A stretch of DNA of 64,000 nt from Paenibacillus sp. J45TS6 (lineage in GTDB: Bacteria > Bacillota > Bacilli > Paenibacillales > Paenibacillaceae): positions 62,001 through 126,000 of the forward strand of contig NZ_BOSJ01000001.1 in assembly GCF_018403285.1 (NCBI RefSeq). The letters run 5' to 3'. Of this stretch, positions 9,256 through 18,125 are shown in pieces; the first letter of the stretch is position 1; the number at the start of each line of letters is the position of its first letter. Made by a program: the position numbers and the translations under genes. Below the pieces are notes generated by a model. The model saw only the letters and a list, made by a program, of their open reading frames with translations, had not been told where the DNA came from and did no database searches.

Positions 9256-9457
9256 TTACTGTTTCACATGTTTGTTAGGTTCATGCATTGGAATCCAGCC
9301 TGCTTGACTTACCTGTTTCCAGTCTCGGTCAGTCTCTGGGGGGAGATAAATCTCCGTCTCTGCTTTCTAGAAAAGGTCTTTCTCTGTCATCCCTCACATA
9401 CTTGTGAACTTGTCGCCTGAGTTTCTCTTCCAAATGGTTAGCCTTACGGTCATCCAT
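9256..9457 (-). pseudogene. Small gene broken by a single-base frameshift
   Basis: An ATG with an ideal ribosome site (AAAGGAG, 9 bases) opens MDDRKANHLEEKLRRQVHKY and stops after 42 codons. Reading one base later near 9364-9366 (a run of three T on the plus strand) gives a continuation that looks like genuine protein: AETEIYLPPETDRDWKQVSQ then AGWIPMHEPNKHVKQ and a TAA. Removing one base from that run would join both into a 66-residue basic, charged protein. I do not recognise the family. It may be a real pseudogene, a sequencing error in a short homopolymer, or a genuine 42-residue protein with a chance downstream frame. Confidence 0.55.
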
Positions 9458-9535
9458 GGTGATCATCTCCTTTTGGTGACGGGATATTATCTATTAACCT
9501 TCTACCTAGGGTTTGAAACAATTCATTCCACTTTT

Positions 9536-10387
9536 TTAAGAAAAATAAAGGTTTGGTCTGCGATCTTCAAAAACCGGAATTCTTCCACGTACTTCGTCTA
9601 CCAGGGCCGGATCAATCGTACCCGTAAGAATCTCCTCTTGATCTCCACCTTCAGTTACAATTTCCCCCCACGGGTCAATGATCATGGAGTGTCCAAAAAA
9701 AGACGTATCTTTACTAACGCCAACACGATTGCAGGATACCACATACATCTGATTCTCAATTGCTCTGGCCATAAGTAAGGTTCGCCAGTGATGCAAACGT
9801 GGATGCGGCCATTCCGCCGGCACAAATAACACCTTTGCCCCAGCTAAGGCAAGCGTCCTTCCAAGTTCAGGAAAACGGATGTCATAGCAAATCGAAGCTC
9901 CGGCAGTCCAGTTACCGTCAAAACTGAAAGTAATCGGCTCTTCTCCGGATGCAAGGTACTTCTCTTCATCCATAAGCCTAAATAAGTGCATTTTTGCATA
10001 ACGTGCTACTTCTTTTCCTTCTTTATTAAATACGTACATACTGTTATAAATCTTTCCATCCACGATTTCAGAAATAGAACCTGCCACAATATTCACTTTA
10101 TATCGAGCAGCATATTCTTGCAGCCACTCTCGTTCCCTCTTTCCATGCTCGTCAGCCAGTTCATGAATCTCTGTAAGTGCATATCCTGTGTTCCACATCT
10201 CAGGCAGTACAATGATATCCGTATTCGGACTCTTCTTCATCGCCTGCTCTATAAGCTCCTGCATATGTTTACGGTTAACATCTGGCTTTCCAATCTGAAT
10301 ATCACTCTGAAGCAGTACAATCTGAACGGATGAATTTTCCGCTTTTTCCGATACATCACTAATCTCACGATTCAAGTTTGTCATCAT
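9536..10387 (-). CDS. mtnU: Carbon-nitrogen hydrolase, MtnU/omega-amidase type
   Basis: A 283-residue nitrilase-superfamily enzyme. The catalytic triad is visible as Glu in VLPEMWNTGY, Lys in YAKMHLF and Cys in GASICYDIRFPEL. In Bacillus the related YkrU/MtnU lies beside the aminotransferase MtnE; here the two genes are divergent neighbours, which supports the same assignment. The likely substrate is a 2-oxoacid amide (such as alpha-ketoglutaramate) produced by a glutamine-dependent transaminase, but activity is not proven by sequence. An AAGGAG site precedes two adjacent ATG codons; the first is used. Confidence 0.85.
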   Translation of the reverse strand: MMTNLNREISDVSEKAENSSVQIVLLQSDIQIGKPDVNRKHMQELIEQAMKKSPNTDIIVLPEMWNTGYALTEIHELADEHGKREREWLQEYAARYKVNIVAGSISEIVDGKIYNSMYVFNKEGKEVARYAKMHLFRLMDEEKYLASGEEPITFSFDGNWTAGASICYDIRFPELGRTLALAGAKVLFVPAEWPHPRLHHWRTLLMARAIENQMYVVSCNRVGVSKDTSFFGHSMIIDPWGEIVTEGGDQEEILTGTIDPALVDEVRGRIPVFEDRRPNLYFS

Positions 10388-10555
10388 CTATTCTCCTTTT
10401 ACACTTCAACCAGATTCATATAAAATAAGTTCATCCTATCATAGACGTTTTCTTCCAAATCATACAAGTCATCTATGCGAATTCCATCTATACAGCTAGG
10501 AAAAATCATGATAGATTTATAATACTTTTTACTATGATGAAACCGGAGTGATGAA

Positions 10556-11761
10556 ATGAACTCTTCTCATGTTCAGCCTGCAAAGTCCAGATTTACGATC
10601 GAACCTGCTGAGATTATGAATCATCTGCCTACTCAGTTTTTTGCTACGCTTGTTCAGGATGTAAACCGTGAGATCATGGCAGGACATGATGTCATTAATC
10701 TGGGACAAGGAAATCCCGATAGACCTACTCCAAAGCATATCGTATCTTCCTTGCAAGAAGCAGCGGATAATCCGCTTTATCATAAATATTCACCATTTAG
10801 CGGCTTTCCCTTTCTAAAAGAAGCGATTGCTCACCGTTATAAAGAGGATTATGGTGTTCAGCTCGATCCTGAAACGGAAGTAGCCATTTTGTTTGGAGGA
10901 AAAACAGGGCTTGTAGAACTTCCACAAGTTCTACTTAATCCCGGGGATGTGTGTCTCGTCCCCGACCCTGGTTATCCTGATTACTGGTCCGGAGTCGCTC
11001 TTGCCAAGGCAGAAATGTCATTTATGCCGCTGCTTGCGTCTAATGACTTCCTACCTGATTACAGTGCGATTTCAGAGCAAGATGCCAATAAAGCAAAACT
11101 GATGTTTCTCAATTATCCGAATAACCCGACAGCTGCCATTGCTCCAAGCTCTTTCTATGAAGATACGGTAGAATTCGCGGCTAAGCATGGTATTGTTGTT
11201 GCAAGTGATTTTGCCTATGGCGCTATTGGTTTTGACGGACATCGTCCTATCAGTTTTTTAGAGACACCCGGAGCCAAAGAAGTAGGCGTTGAATTCTACA
11301 CTTTATCCAAAACCTATAATATGGCAGGATGGAGAGTTGGTTTTGCTCTCGGAAATGCTGAGATTATTAAACTTATTAATCAACTACAAGACCATATGTA
11401 TGTAAGCTTATTCGGAGGCATTCAGGCAGCCGCGCAGACGGCACTGACTTCTTCTCAGCATTGTGTAACTGAGCTTGTGGCCCGCTATGAATCTCGGCGA
11501 AATGCGCTATATAGTGAACTCGAAAATATAGGGTACAACGCTAAAAAACCAGGCGGTTCCTTTTTTAGCTGGCTTCCTGTGCCTAAAGGCTATACTTCCG
11601 CTTCGTTCGCTGACCTTCTGCTTCGAGAGGCAAAAGTAGCTGTAGCACCAGGCATTGGTTTTGGACATCACGGGGAAGGATACGTCCGCGTAGGACTGCT
11701 GAGTGATGAAGAAAGACTGCGGGAAGCAGCGAGACGAATCGGAAAGCTCGGGTTGTTTTAG
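10556..11761 (+). CDS. mtnE: Pyridoxal-phosphate aminotransferase of methionine salvage
   Basis: A 401-residue class I/II aminotransferase that should convert 4-methylthio-2-oxobutyrate to methionine, the last step of the salvage pathway. NLGQGNPDRPTPKHIV, LVPDPGYPDYWSGVALAKA and the PLP-lysine segment TLSKTYNMAGWRVGF closely follow what I know of B. subtilis MtnE (YkrV). The ATG follows CCGGAGTGATGAA. It is divergent from mtnU and is followed, after a T-box leader, by proBAC and then mtnWXB, so the salvage genes are split around the proline genes. Confidence 0.9.
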   Translation: MNSSHVQPAKSRFTIEPAEIMNHLPTQFFATLVQDVNREIMAGHDVINLGQGNPDRPTPKHIVSSLQEAADNPLYHKYSPFSGFPFLKEAIAHRYKEDYGVQLDPETEVAILFGGKTGLVELPQVLLNPGDVCLVPDPGYPDYWSGVALAKAEMSFMPLLASNDFLPDYSAISEQDANKAKLMFLNYPNNPTAAIAPSSFYEDTVEFAAKHGIVVASDFAYGAIGFDGHRPISFLETPGAKEVGVEFYTLSKTYNMAGWRVGFALGNAEIIKLINQLQDHMYVSLFGGIQAAAQTALTSSQHCVTELVARYESRRNALYSELENIGYNAKKPGGSFFSWLPVPKGYTSASFADLLLREAKVAVAPGIGFGHHGEGYVRVGLLSDEERLREAARRIGKLGLF

Positions 11762-11791
11762 GAATACTACAAAATCTACGCTTATTTCTCT

Positions 11792-11820
11792 TTGCAACGG
11801 TCTATCTTCCGTGGTATCCT
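11792..11820 (+). promoter_or_regulatory. Sigma-A promoter of the proB T-box transcript
   Basis: TTGCAA (11792-11797) and TATCCT (11815-11820) are 17 bases apart. The predicted start, about 11827, lies just before the T-box leader. Confidence 0.7.
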
Positions 11821-11827
11821 ATCTGTA

Positions 11828-12078
11828 ATTTAAAATCGCAAACGTGTTGACGGGACCAGTAAGAAACCTCCTCCGTGTTCAGAGAGTAAATTCCAGAGGC
11901 TGAAAGAATTTACCACGGACATTTCTGAAACCTACCCCTGAGCGGCCTAACTAAGAAAACAGGACGTTTCCCTTAACGTTATAAGGTCTACGAGTTGGAT
12001 GATCTAGATCATCAACAAAGGTGGTACCGCGGAAGATTTAACTTTCGTCCTTTGCATTACAAGGACGAAAGTTTTTTT
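11828..12078 (+). ncRNA. T-box leader, proline specificity, in front of proB
   Basis: The leader has the full T-box layout: stem I with AGTAAGA and AGAGAGTAAATTCC, GCTGAAAGAATTTACC, the specifier region CTGAAACCTACCCCTGAGC, the T-box sequence AAAGGTGGTACCGCGGA (12017-12033) and a terminator (12041-12052 paired with 12061-12072, then seven T to 12078). The best codon in the specifier loop is CCT, proline, which fits proB downstream. Uncharged tRNA-Pro should stabilise the antiterminator and let transcription enter proBAC and mtnWXB. B. subtilis proline genes are also T-box controlled. Confidence 0.94.
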
Positions 12079-12199
12079 GTTTTTCTAAAAGAACCACTTT
12101 CATACTATCTGCCGTTGCATCAATGAAGAGTATATTTATTTTCAAATTCATTAAATAAATCATGAAATTCATTCAGTTAAAAAGGAAGTGAATACAGGC

Positions 12200-13306
12200 G
12201 TGTCTTCTCGCATTGTTATTAAAATTGGAAGCAGTTCTTTAACCACCGACACAGGCTCATTACATAAAGAAGCCGTTGCATTCTTCGCAGCTGAGATTGC
12301 TGCACTCCACGCCGAAGGCCATGAAGTTCTTCTTGTCACTTCTGGAGCAGTCGCTGCTGGATTCGGTCACATTGGATACACATCCCGGCCCAAGCTGCTT
12401 CATGAAAAACAAGCGGCTGCGGCTGTAGGGCAGGCTCTTCTTATGCAAGCATATCAACAAGCTTTTGCGGGTCATGAAATCAAGACAGCACAAATCCTGC
12501 TGACAAGAACCGATTTCCTAAACCGCAAACGGATGGGAAATGCCATCATGACGATTGATGAGCTGTTAAAACAGCGAGTGATCCCTATCATCAACGAAAA
12601 TGATACAGTATCTGTTGACGAGCTGAAATTCGGGGATAACGATATGCTGTCAGCGCTTGTAGCTGGATTTATTAAAGCGAGTAAGCTCCTCATTTTAACG
12701 GATACCGATGGACTATATACTGCTGACCCCCGGAAACAGGCCGATGCAGTCAAATATGACCGAATTGATGAAATTACGGATGAAATCTATGCGATTGCTG
12801 GCGGAAGCGGTTCTGCCGTCGGAACAGGCGGTATGCGTTCCAAAGTTGATGCAGCCAAGGTTGCTACTAGAGGCGGAGTCCCCGTCTTTGTAGGGCGTGT
12901 CCTGGAACAGGGGGACATGAAAGCAGCTTTTTATGATAGAGGAAAAGGTACCTATTTTGATACACGCCTAAATTCTCTGCCTCGTAAAAAACAGTGGCTT
13001 GGATTCATGTCATCCCCACTCGGCTCTGTACAGGTCGACCTAGGAGCAGAAAAGGCATTGCTTCACGACGGTCACAGCCTGCTCCCTGTAGGGGTACAAG
13101 AAGTCCAAGGTCATTTCCAAGCCGGTGATGTCATCGAAGTTATTAATGTAACAGGTGATATCATCGGACGCGGTATCGTAAATTACGATGAAGAACAACT
13201 GCGCATGATTAGAGGACTTTCAAGTCAGGAAGTTCTCAAAAAACTTGAAGGAAACATGAGTCGTTTGGAAGTGGTTCATCGAGATGAATGGATTACACTG
13301 AAATAA
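12200..13306 (+). CDS. proB: Glutamate 5-kinase
   Basis: ProB phosphorylates glutamate, the first step of proline synthesis. The 368-residue protein has the amino-acid kinase fold (about 1-260; VIKIGSSSLT, VTSGAVAAGFG, INENDTVSVDELKFGDND, TDTDGLYTADPR) and a C-terminal PUA domain (about 275-355). A GTG four codons upstream is also open, but it overlaps the AAGGAAG ribosome site; the GTG used here is 11 bases from it and gives the usual ProB N-terminus. It is first in the T-box-controlled operon. Confidence 0.95.
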   Translation: MSSRIVIKIGSSSLTTDTGSLHKEAVAFFAAEIAALHAEGHEVLLVTSGAVAAGFGHIGYTSRPKLLHEKQAAAAVGQALLMQAYQQAFAGHEIKTAQILLTRTDFLNRKRMGNAIMTIDELLKQRVIPIINENDTVSVDELKFGDNDMLSALVAGFIKASKLLILTDTDGLYTADPRKQADAVKYDRIDEITDEIYAIAGGSGSAVGTGGMRSKVDAAKVATRGGVPVFVGRVLEQGDMKAAFYDRGKGTYFDTRLNSLPRKKQWLGFMSSPLGSVQVDLGAEKALLHDGHSLLPVGVQEVQGHFQAGDVIEVINVTGDIIGRGIVNYDEEQLRMIRGLSSQEVLKKLEGNMSRLEVVHRDEWITLK

Positions 13307-13364
13307 CGGATGAATGTTCCCATAAACTTTTTCTACTTAAAATTACCTAAAGGAGTGAATTTCA

Positions 13365-14612
13365 ATGAGTGAAGTACAAACAAAAGCATTAGAGGCTAAG
13401 GAAACGACCGCAATACTAGCAAGTCTATCCTCTGACGTTAAAAACGCAGCCCTTCTTGTCATGGCAGATGCACTGATTCAGGAGCAGTCTTCTATAATTG
13501 AAGCCAACAAGCTCGATCTTGCACGTGGTGAGGAAAACGGTACTCCTGCTGCTATGCTTGATCGCCTCAGCCTAAATGAAGAACGGATTCACAGTATTTC
13601 AGAAGGACTTCGGCAGATTGCTGAGCTGAATGATCCTATTGGAGACATTCTCGAAGTCATTCATCGCCCTAATGGTCTTCGCATCGAAAAGGAACGCGTT
13701 CCGCTTGGACTGATTGGAATCATTTACGAAGCAAGACCCAATGTTACGGTAGATGCAATTGGACTAAGCCTCAAGACGGGAAATGCTGTGGTGCTGCGGG
13801 GCGGCTCCTCTGCTCTTTCATCAAACCAAAAGATCGTAGAAGTATTAAAACAGGCGCTCAAATCTACTCCGGTTCCATCTGAAGCGATCCAGCTGATTGA
13901 AGATTCAAATCGTGCTTCAGTAAATGAAATGTTAAAATGCAAAGGTCTGCTTGATGTCATTATTCCACGAGGCGGCGCCTCTCTCATTCAAAATGTAGTT
14001 GAAAATGCGACGGTTCCTGTTATTGAAACGGGTGCTGGAATCTGCCATACCTATATTGCAGCGGACGCTGATGAGCAAATGGCTACCGATATTGCTCTTA
14101 ATGCAAAAGTGCAACGTCCATCAGTATGCAACTCGATGGAGACACTTTTAATTCATAAGGATTATGGAAATGAGAAAATTGTAAAGCTGGCGGAAGCATT
14201 TCAAAACTCTTCTGTTGAGCTTCGCGGTTGCCCTTCCTTTGTTAAGCTTGTTCCATGGGCTGTACCCGCTACTTTGGCTGATTACAGTACGGAATATAAC
14301 GATTATGTACTTAATGTGCGGATCGTTAATGATCTAGGGGAAGCGCTGGGTCATATCGCACAGTATAGTACGATGCACTCCGAGTGTATTGTCACTGAGG
14401 ATGAGGCTACCGCGGCGAAGTTCATGCAACAGGTAGACGCAGCAGCAGTCTATCACAATGCATCAACACGTTTTACGGATGGTTTTGAATTTGGTTATGG
14501 TGCAGAAATCGGAATTAGCACGCAAAAACTGCATGCGCGCGGACCTATGGGTCTTCCTGCACTAACCTCAACAAAATATCGTATTTACGGAACTGGACAA
14601 ATCAGACAATAA
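13365..14612 (+). CDS. proA: Gamma-glutamyl phosphate reductase
   Basis: ProA reduces glutamyl-5-phosphate to the semialdehyde with NADPH. The 415-residue aldehyde-dehydrogenase-fold protein shows PLGLIGIIYEARPNVTVDA, GNAVVLRGG, and the catalytic cysteine in KVQRPSVCNSMETLL. The end ARGPMGLPALTSTKY is typical of ProA. AAAGGAG precedes the ATG; the gene lies 58 bases after proB with no terminator between. Confidence 0.97.
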   Translation: MSEVQTKALEAKETTAILASLSSDVKNAALLVMADALIQEQSSIIEANKLDLARGEENGTPAAMLDRLSLNEERIHSISEGLRQIAELNDPIGDILEVIHRPNGLRIEKERVPLGLIGIIYEARPNVTVDAIGLSLKTGNAVVLRGGSSALSSNQKIVEVLKQALKSTPVPSEAIQLIEDSNRASVNEMLKCKGLLDVIIPRGGASLIQNVVENATVPVIETGAGICHTYIAADADEQMATDIALNAKVQRPSVCNSMETLLIHKDYGNEKIVKLAEAFQNSSVELRGCPSFVKLVPWAVPATLADYSTEYNDYVLNVRIVNDLGEALGHIAQYSTMHSECIVTEDEATAAKFMQQVDAAAVYHNASTRFTDGFEFGYGAEIGISTQKLHARGPMGLPALTSTKYRIYGTGQIRQ

Positions 14613-14642
14613 AATTACAGTGGGTCAGGAGGAATTAGATCT

Positions 14643-15503
14643 ATGAGCGGAATTCGTACACTCATTCAGAAAAAAGTAGCTTTTTACGGAGCTGGGTCCA
14701 TGGCAGAAGCCATTGCAAGAGGGCTCATATCAAGGGGTGTACTCTCTCCTTCCTCCATCACCATGATGAACCGCAGCAATAAAGAACGACTTCAGGAACT
14801 TGAAAATAAATATGGAGTCATTACGGCACGTGAAACGGTTGCCAAAGAAGATGTGCTGCAAACGACCGATGTCATTGTCCTCTCGATGAAACCCAAAGAT
14901 GCAGCGGAAGCCCTCCGTTATCTAGGTCCGCTTCTATCCCCAGGACAACTCGTGGTGTCGGTTATAGCCGGAATGACCATAGAAACAATGCAGACGCTTC
15001 TAGGCAAAAAACATCCGGTTGTTCGCACGATGCCAAATACGTCCAGTACAATTGGACTTGGTGCAACCGGAATCGCTTTTTCAGAAGAAGTTAGTGATGA
15101 AGAGCAACAGTTAGTCCGTACTTTATTTGAAGCCGTAGGCATTGTCACGATCGTCGATGAATCTACAATAGAAACCTTAACTGGAATCTCGGGAAGCGGG
15201 CCTGCCTACATCTATTACATGATGGAAGCTTTGATCGAAGCTGGTGTAAGGGGCGGACTTACTTCAGAGCAAGCTCGTGATTTAACGGTTCAGACGGTAC
15301 TTGGTGCGGCTCGAATGGTGCAGCAAACCGGTGAAAGTCCGCAAGATTTACGCAAAAAAGTAACTTCCCCTAATGGATCAACGGAGGCGGCTATTGGCGT
15401 GTTAGCTAAAGGCCATTTCAAAGAGACTGTCATTGCTGCGGTGGATCGCTGTGCAGAACGTTCACGCGAAATGGGTAATGCCTTGAAGGAGGAAATCAAT
15501 TGA
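14643..15503 (+). CDS. proC: Pyrroline-5-carboxylate reductase
   Basis: ProC completes proline synthesis. The 286-residue protein has the N-terminal Rossmann motif FYGAGSMAEAIARGL and the C-terminal signature ETLTGISGSGPAYIYYMMEA with TSPNGSTEAAI. AGGAGG precedes the ATG. Its TGA overlaps the TTG start of mtnW by four bases (TTGA), so the two are translationally coupled. Bacillus has several paralogues (ProI, ProG, ProH); I use the generic symbol. Confidence 0.95.
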   Translation: MSGIRTLIQKKVAFYGAGSMAEAIARGLISRGVLSPSSITMMNRSNKERLQELENKYGVITARETVAKEDVLQTTDVIVLSMKPKDAAEALRYLGPLLSPGQLVVSVIAGMTIETMQTLLGKKHPVVRTMPNTSSTIGLGATGIAFSEEVSDEEQQLVRTLFEAVGIVTIVDESTIETLTGISGSGPAYIYYMMEALIEAGVRGGLTSEQARDLTVQTVLGAARMVQQTGESPQDLRKKVTSPNGSTEAAIGVLAKGHFKETVIAAVDRCAERSREMGNALKEEIN

Positions 15504-16720
15504 GTTATTGTACAGCAACGTACCGGATTTACGATGATAAAGCGAATTTCCACAAAAAAGCAGAGTCCATTGCCGTTGGTATGACGGTGGGAAGCTGGAC
15601 AGAATTACCGGAAGCAAAAAGAGACGCAATGAAATTACATTTAGGACAAGTGCTTGAAGTTAAGGTCCATGAACCTGAAAATGCGAAGTCCGGAGAACGC
15701 TACGGAGATGTAACGATCGCTTATCCCGATATTAACTTCAGCAAGGACATTCCGGCACTGCTCGTTACCGTATTTGGAAAAATATCAATGGACGGCAAAA
15801 TTAAGCTCATGCAGCTTGGTTTCTCTGATGCTTTTGCCTCCCATTTCCCTGGTCCAAAGTTTGGTATACAAGGCGTACGGGATCTTCTAGGTGTACCGAA
15901 TCGTCCGCTTTTGATGAGTATTTTTAAATCCGTTATCGGTCTCAATGCTTCTGAACTGCGCGAACAATTCTTGCGCCAGGCACTTGGCGGTGTAGATTTA
16001 ATTAAAGATGATGAAATTCTTTTTGAGAATGAACTGACTCCCATTGAAAAACGAGTAGAAGTATGTATTCGGGCTGCGGAAGAAGCAAGTAAAGAAACCG
16101 GGAAAAAGTTACTTTATGCGACGAATCTCACCGGTCCGACTTCCCGTCTACATGAGCAAGCTCGAAAAGCGATTGACGCAGGTGCTAACGCTCTTCTCTT
16201 TAATGTACTATCTTACGGGTATGACGTCCTGCACGAACTGAGTAAAGATCCAGAGATTACAGTACCGATCATGGCCCATCCAGCCCTTGCCGGTGCCTAT
16301 TATCCTTCTCCTTATCACGGTATCTCTGCTTCCGTCCTGCTGGGTCAGCTCATGCGTCTTGCGGGGGCAGATCTTGTCCTTTTCCCTTCACCTTACGGTT
16401 CAGTAACGATGCCGCGGGAAGAAAATATGGGAATTAAAGAGCAGCTGTTAACCTCAGCACTGCCAGTAAAACAAAGTATGCCTGTACCGTCTGCGGGCAT
16501 CCATCCTGGGCTTGTTCCGCTGATCTTACAAGATTTCGGTACGGATGTCATTGTTAATGCAGGCGGTGGAATTCACGGTCATCCGATGGGTACAGAAGCC
16601 GGAGGACGTGCATTTGTTCAAGCTATTGAAGCAGCACAGCAAGGGATTTCACTTTCAGACTATGCTTCTGCCCATCCTGAACTTGCAAGTGCCCTGCAGC
16701 TTTGGGGAGGAGAAAAATAA
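15500..16720 (+). CDS. mtnW: 2,3-diketo-5-methylthiopentyl-1-phosphate enolase (RuBisCO-like protein)
   Basis: MtnW is the RuBisCO-like enolase of methionine salvage. The 406-residue protein keeps the metal-binding KDDE segment at residues 169-172 (the lysine that is carbamylated in the family), HGHPMGTEAGG near the end, and GPKFGIQGVRDLLGVPNRPL. The start is TTG inside the proC stop, with AAGGAGG in proC. mtnX and mtnB follow without gaps. Dependence on the proline T-box promoter is implied by the coupling, unless proC holds an internal promoter that I could not identify. Confidence 0.94.
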   Translation: MSYCTATYRIYDDKANFHKKAESIAVGMTVGSWTELPEAKRDAMKLHLGQVLEVKVHEPENAKSGERYGDVTIAYPDINFSKDIPALLVTVFGKISMDGKIKLMQLGFSDAFASHFPGPKFGIQGVRDLLGVPNRPLLMSIFKSVIGLNASELREQFLRQALGGVDLIKDDEILFENELTPIEKRVEVCIRAAEEASKETGKKLLYATNLTGPTSRLHEQARKAIDAGANALLFNVLSYGYDVLHELSKDPEITVPIMAHPALAGAYYPSPYHGISASVLLGQLMRLAGADLVLFPSPYGSVTMPREENMGIKEQLLTSALPVKQSMPVPSAGIHPGLVPLILQDFGTDVIVNAGGGIHGHPMGTEAGGRAFVQAIEAAQQGISLSDYASAHPELASALQLWGGEK

Positions 16721-17395
16721 GTGAGTAAAAAAACAGTCATATTCTGCGATTTTGACGGAACGATTACGCTATCCGATAATATCGTAGCCATCATGAAGCA
16801 TTTTCAGCCTGCCGGTTATGAGCCGATTATGAAAGATATAGTCGATCAGAAAATTTCTTTACAGCAAGGGGTAAGCGCACTGTTCGGTCTCATTCCTTCT
16901 AAGCAAAAGAATGAAGTGATCGAGTTTGTTCTTGGGCAAGCAGGAATTAGGGATGGCTTTGCCGAGTTCCTTAGCTATGTACGTAAAGAAGGTATCGAGT
17001 TTTATGTAACGAGCGGCGGAATGGATTTCTTTATTGATCCCCTGCTTGCTCCATTTGGAATTCCAAAGGATCATGTTTATTGTAACCGTGCTGATTTTAC
17101 GGGAGATCATATTCAGATCCTGTGGCCTCATCCTTGTAAAGCCCCATGTACGAATGATTGTGGAATGTGTAAAGCAACTATTATGCGTAATTTCGATCCT
17201 AATTCTTATGAACGTATACTCATCGGTGACAGTCTCACCGACTTCCAAGGTGCTAAAATTGCTGACCTAGTGTATTCTCGTTCGATCTTAACGAAGAAAT
17301 GTGAAGAACTGCAGGTTCCTCACGTACCGTTTACTACTTTCTTCGATATTTTAAAAGACTTACAATCGAAACGCGCTCAGGAGGCAGTAAAATGA
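16721..17395 (+). CDS. mtnX: 2-hydroxy-3-keto-5-methylthiopentenyl-1-phosphate phosphatase
   Basis: A 224-residue HAD-family phosphatase that acts on the MtnW product. The nucleophile motif is CDFDGT (Asp10, Asp12); the acidic motif is IGDSLTDFQGAK. A Cys cluster (KAPCTNDCGMCKA) in the cap region is also present in MtnX proteins as I recall them. The GTG start follows the mtnW stop directly, with GGAGGAG at the end of mtnW. Its stop overlaps mtnB by four bases. Confidence 0.94.
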   Translation: MSKKTVIFCDFDGTITLSDNIVAIMKHFQPAGYEPIMKDIVDQKISLQQGVSALFGLIPSKQKNEVIEFVLGQAGIRDGFAEFLSYVRKEGIEFYVTSGGMDFFIDPLLAPFGIPKDHVYCNRADFTGDHIQILWPHPCKAPCTNDCGMCKATIMRNFDPNSYERILIGDSLTDFQGAKIADLVYSRSILTKKCEELQVPHVPFTTFFDILKDLQSKRAQEAVK

Positions 17396-18036
17396 CTTTT
17401 TCAGATATCACCACAGAAGAAAAAAACCGTGTTCTCTCCGAACTAGCCGATGTAAAAGATGACTTTGCAAAAAGAGGCTGGTTTCCCGGCACCAGCGGAA
17501 ATCTTTCCATGCGTGTTGGAGATTTTGATGCTGAACAGTTCCATTTTGCAGTTACCGCCAGCGGTAAAGATAAAGCAGCTCGCACACCCGAAGACTTCCT
17601 CTTTGTAGATAAGGATGGAAAAGCTTGCGAAACAACGAGCTTAAAACCGAGTGCGGAAACATTAATTCACTGCGAAATTTATCGCTTAACTGGATGCGGG
17701 GCAGTCTTTCATGTACATACCGTGTTCAATAACCTGATCAGTGAATATTACGGGGATCAAGGTCATGTACCTATCCAAGGGATCGAACTGATTAAAGCTT
17801 TTAATATCTGGGAAGAGAATGCTGTTATTGAGGTGCCTGTTCTTCCTAACTATGCGCATATTCCTTCCATTGCCGAGCTGGTACCTGGTGTGCTTCAAGA
17901 GAAAGTTCCTGGGATTCTTCTTCGCAATCACGGCATTTATGTATGGGGAAAGAACGCGTTTGAAGCGAGAAAGCATCTTGAGGCGTTTGAATTTTTATTT
18001 GAAGTGATGTACCGCGGACTTTTACTTAAAAAATAA
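17392..18036 (+). CDS. mtnB: Methylthioribulose-1-phosphate dehydratase
   Basis: A 214-residue class II aldolase-fold enzyme that dehydrates methylthioribulose-1-phosphate, the step before MtnW. Zinc ligands are visible in FHVHTVFNNL (His107, His109) and probably in RNHGIYVWG. GTSGNLSMR near residue 33 is the phosphate-binding loop. The start ATG overlaps the mtnX stop (ATGA). It is the last gene before a strong bidirectional terminator. mtnD, mtnK and mtnA, needed for a full pathway, are not in this window. Confidence 0.94.
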   Translation: MTFSDITTEEKNRVLSELADVKDDFAKRGWFPGTSGNLSMRVGDFDAEQFHFAVTASGKDKAARTPEDFLFVDKDGKACETTSLKPSAETLIHCEIYRLTGCGAVFHVHTVFNNLISEYYGDQGHVPIQGIELIKAFNIWEENAVIEVPVLPNYAHIPSIAELVPGVLQEKVPGILLRNHGIYVWGKNAFEARKHLEAFEFLFEVMYRGLLLKK

Positions 18037-18043
18037 AGCATAG

Positions 18044-18087
18044 AAAAAACCGTAGAAACGCCTAATTCGGCAAATCTACGGTTTTTT
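18044..18087. terminator. Bidirectional terminator between mtnB and the convergent membrane-protein gene
   Basis: AAAAAACCGTAGA (18044-18056) and TCTACGGTTTTTT (18075-18087) are perfectly complementary. Both strands end in six T, so it can serve the plus-strand pro-mtn operon and the minus-strand sigma-factor operon. Confidence 0.92.
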
Positions 18088-18125
18088 AATATCTCTTTCA
18101 TATCTCTCTCATAAGCAGTAAGAAT

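Noticed and set aside
9404-9778. 124-codon plus-strand ORF
   Set aside because: It overlaps the mtnU gene on the opposite strand and runs across the ribosome site of the frameshifted small gene; the peptide has no recognisable features.
10388-10555. SAM (S-box) riboswitch between mtnU and mtnE
   Set aside because: The 168-base gap is AT-rich, without the S-box core or a leader terminator.
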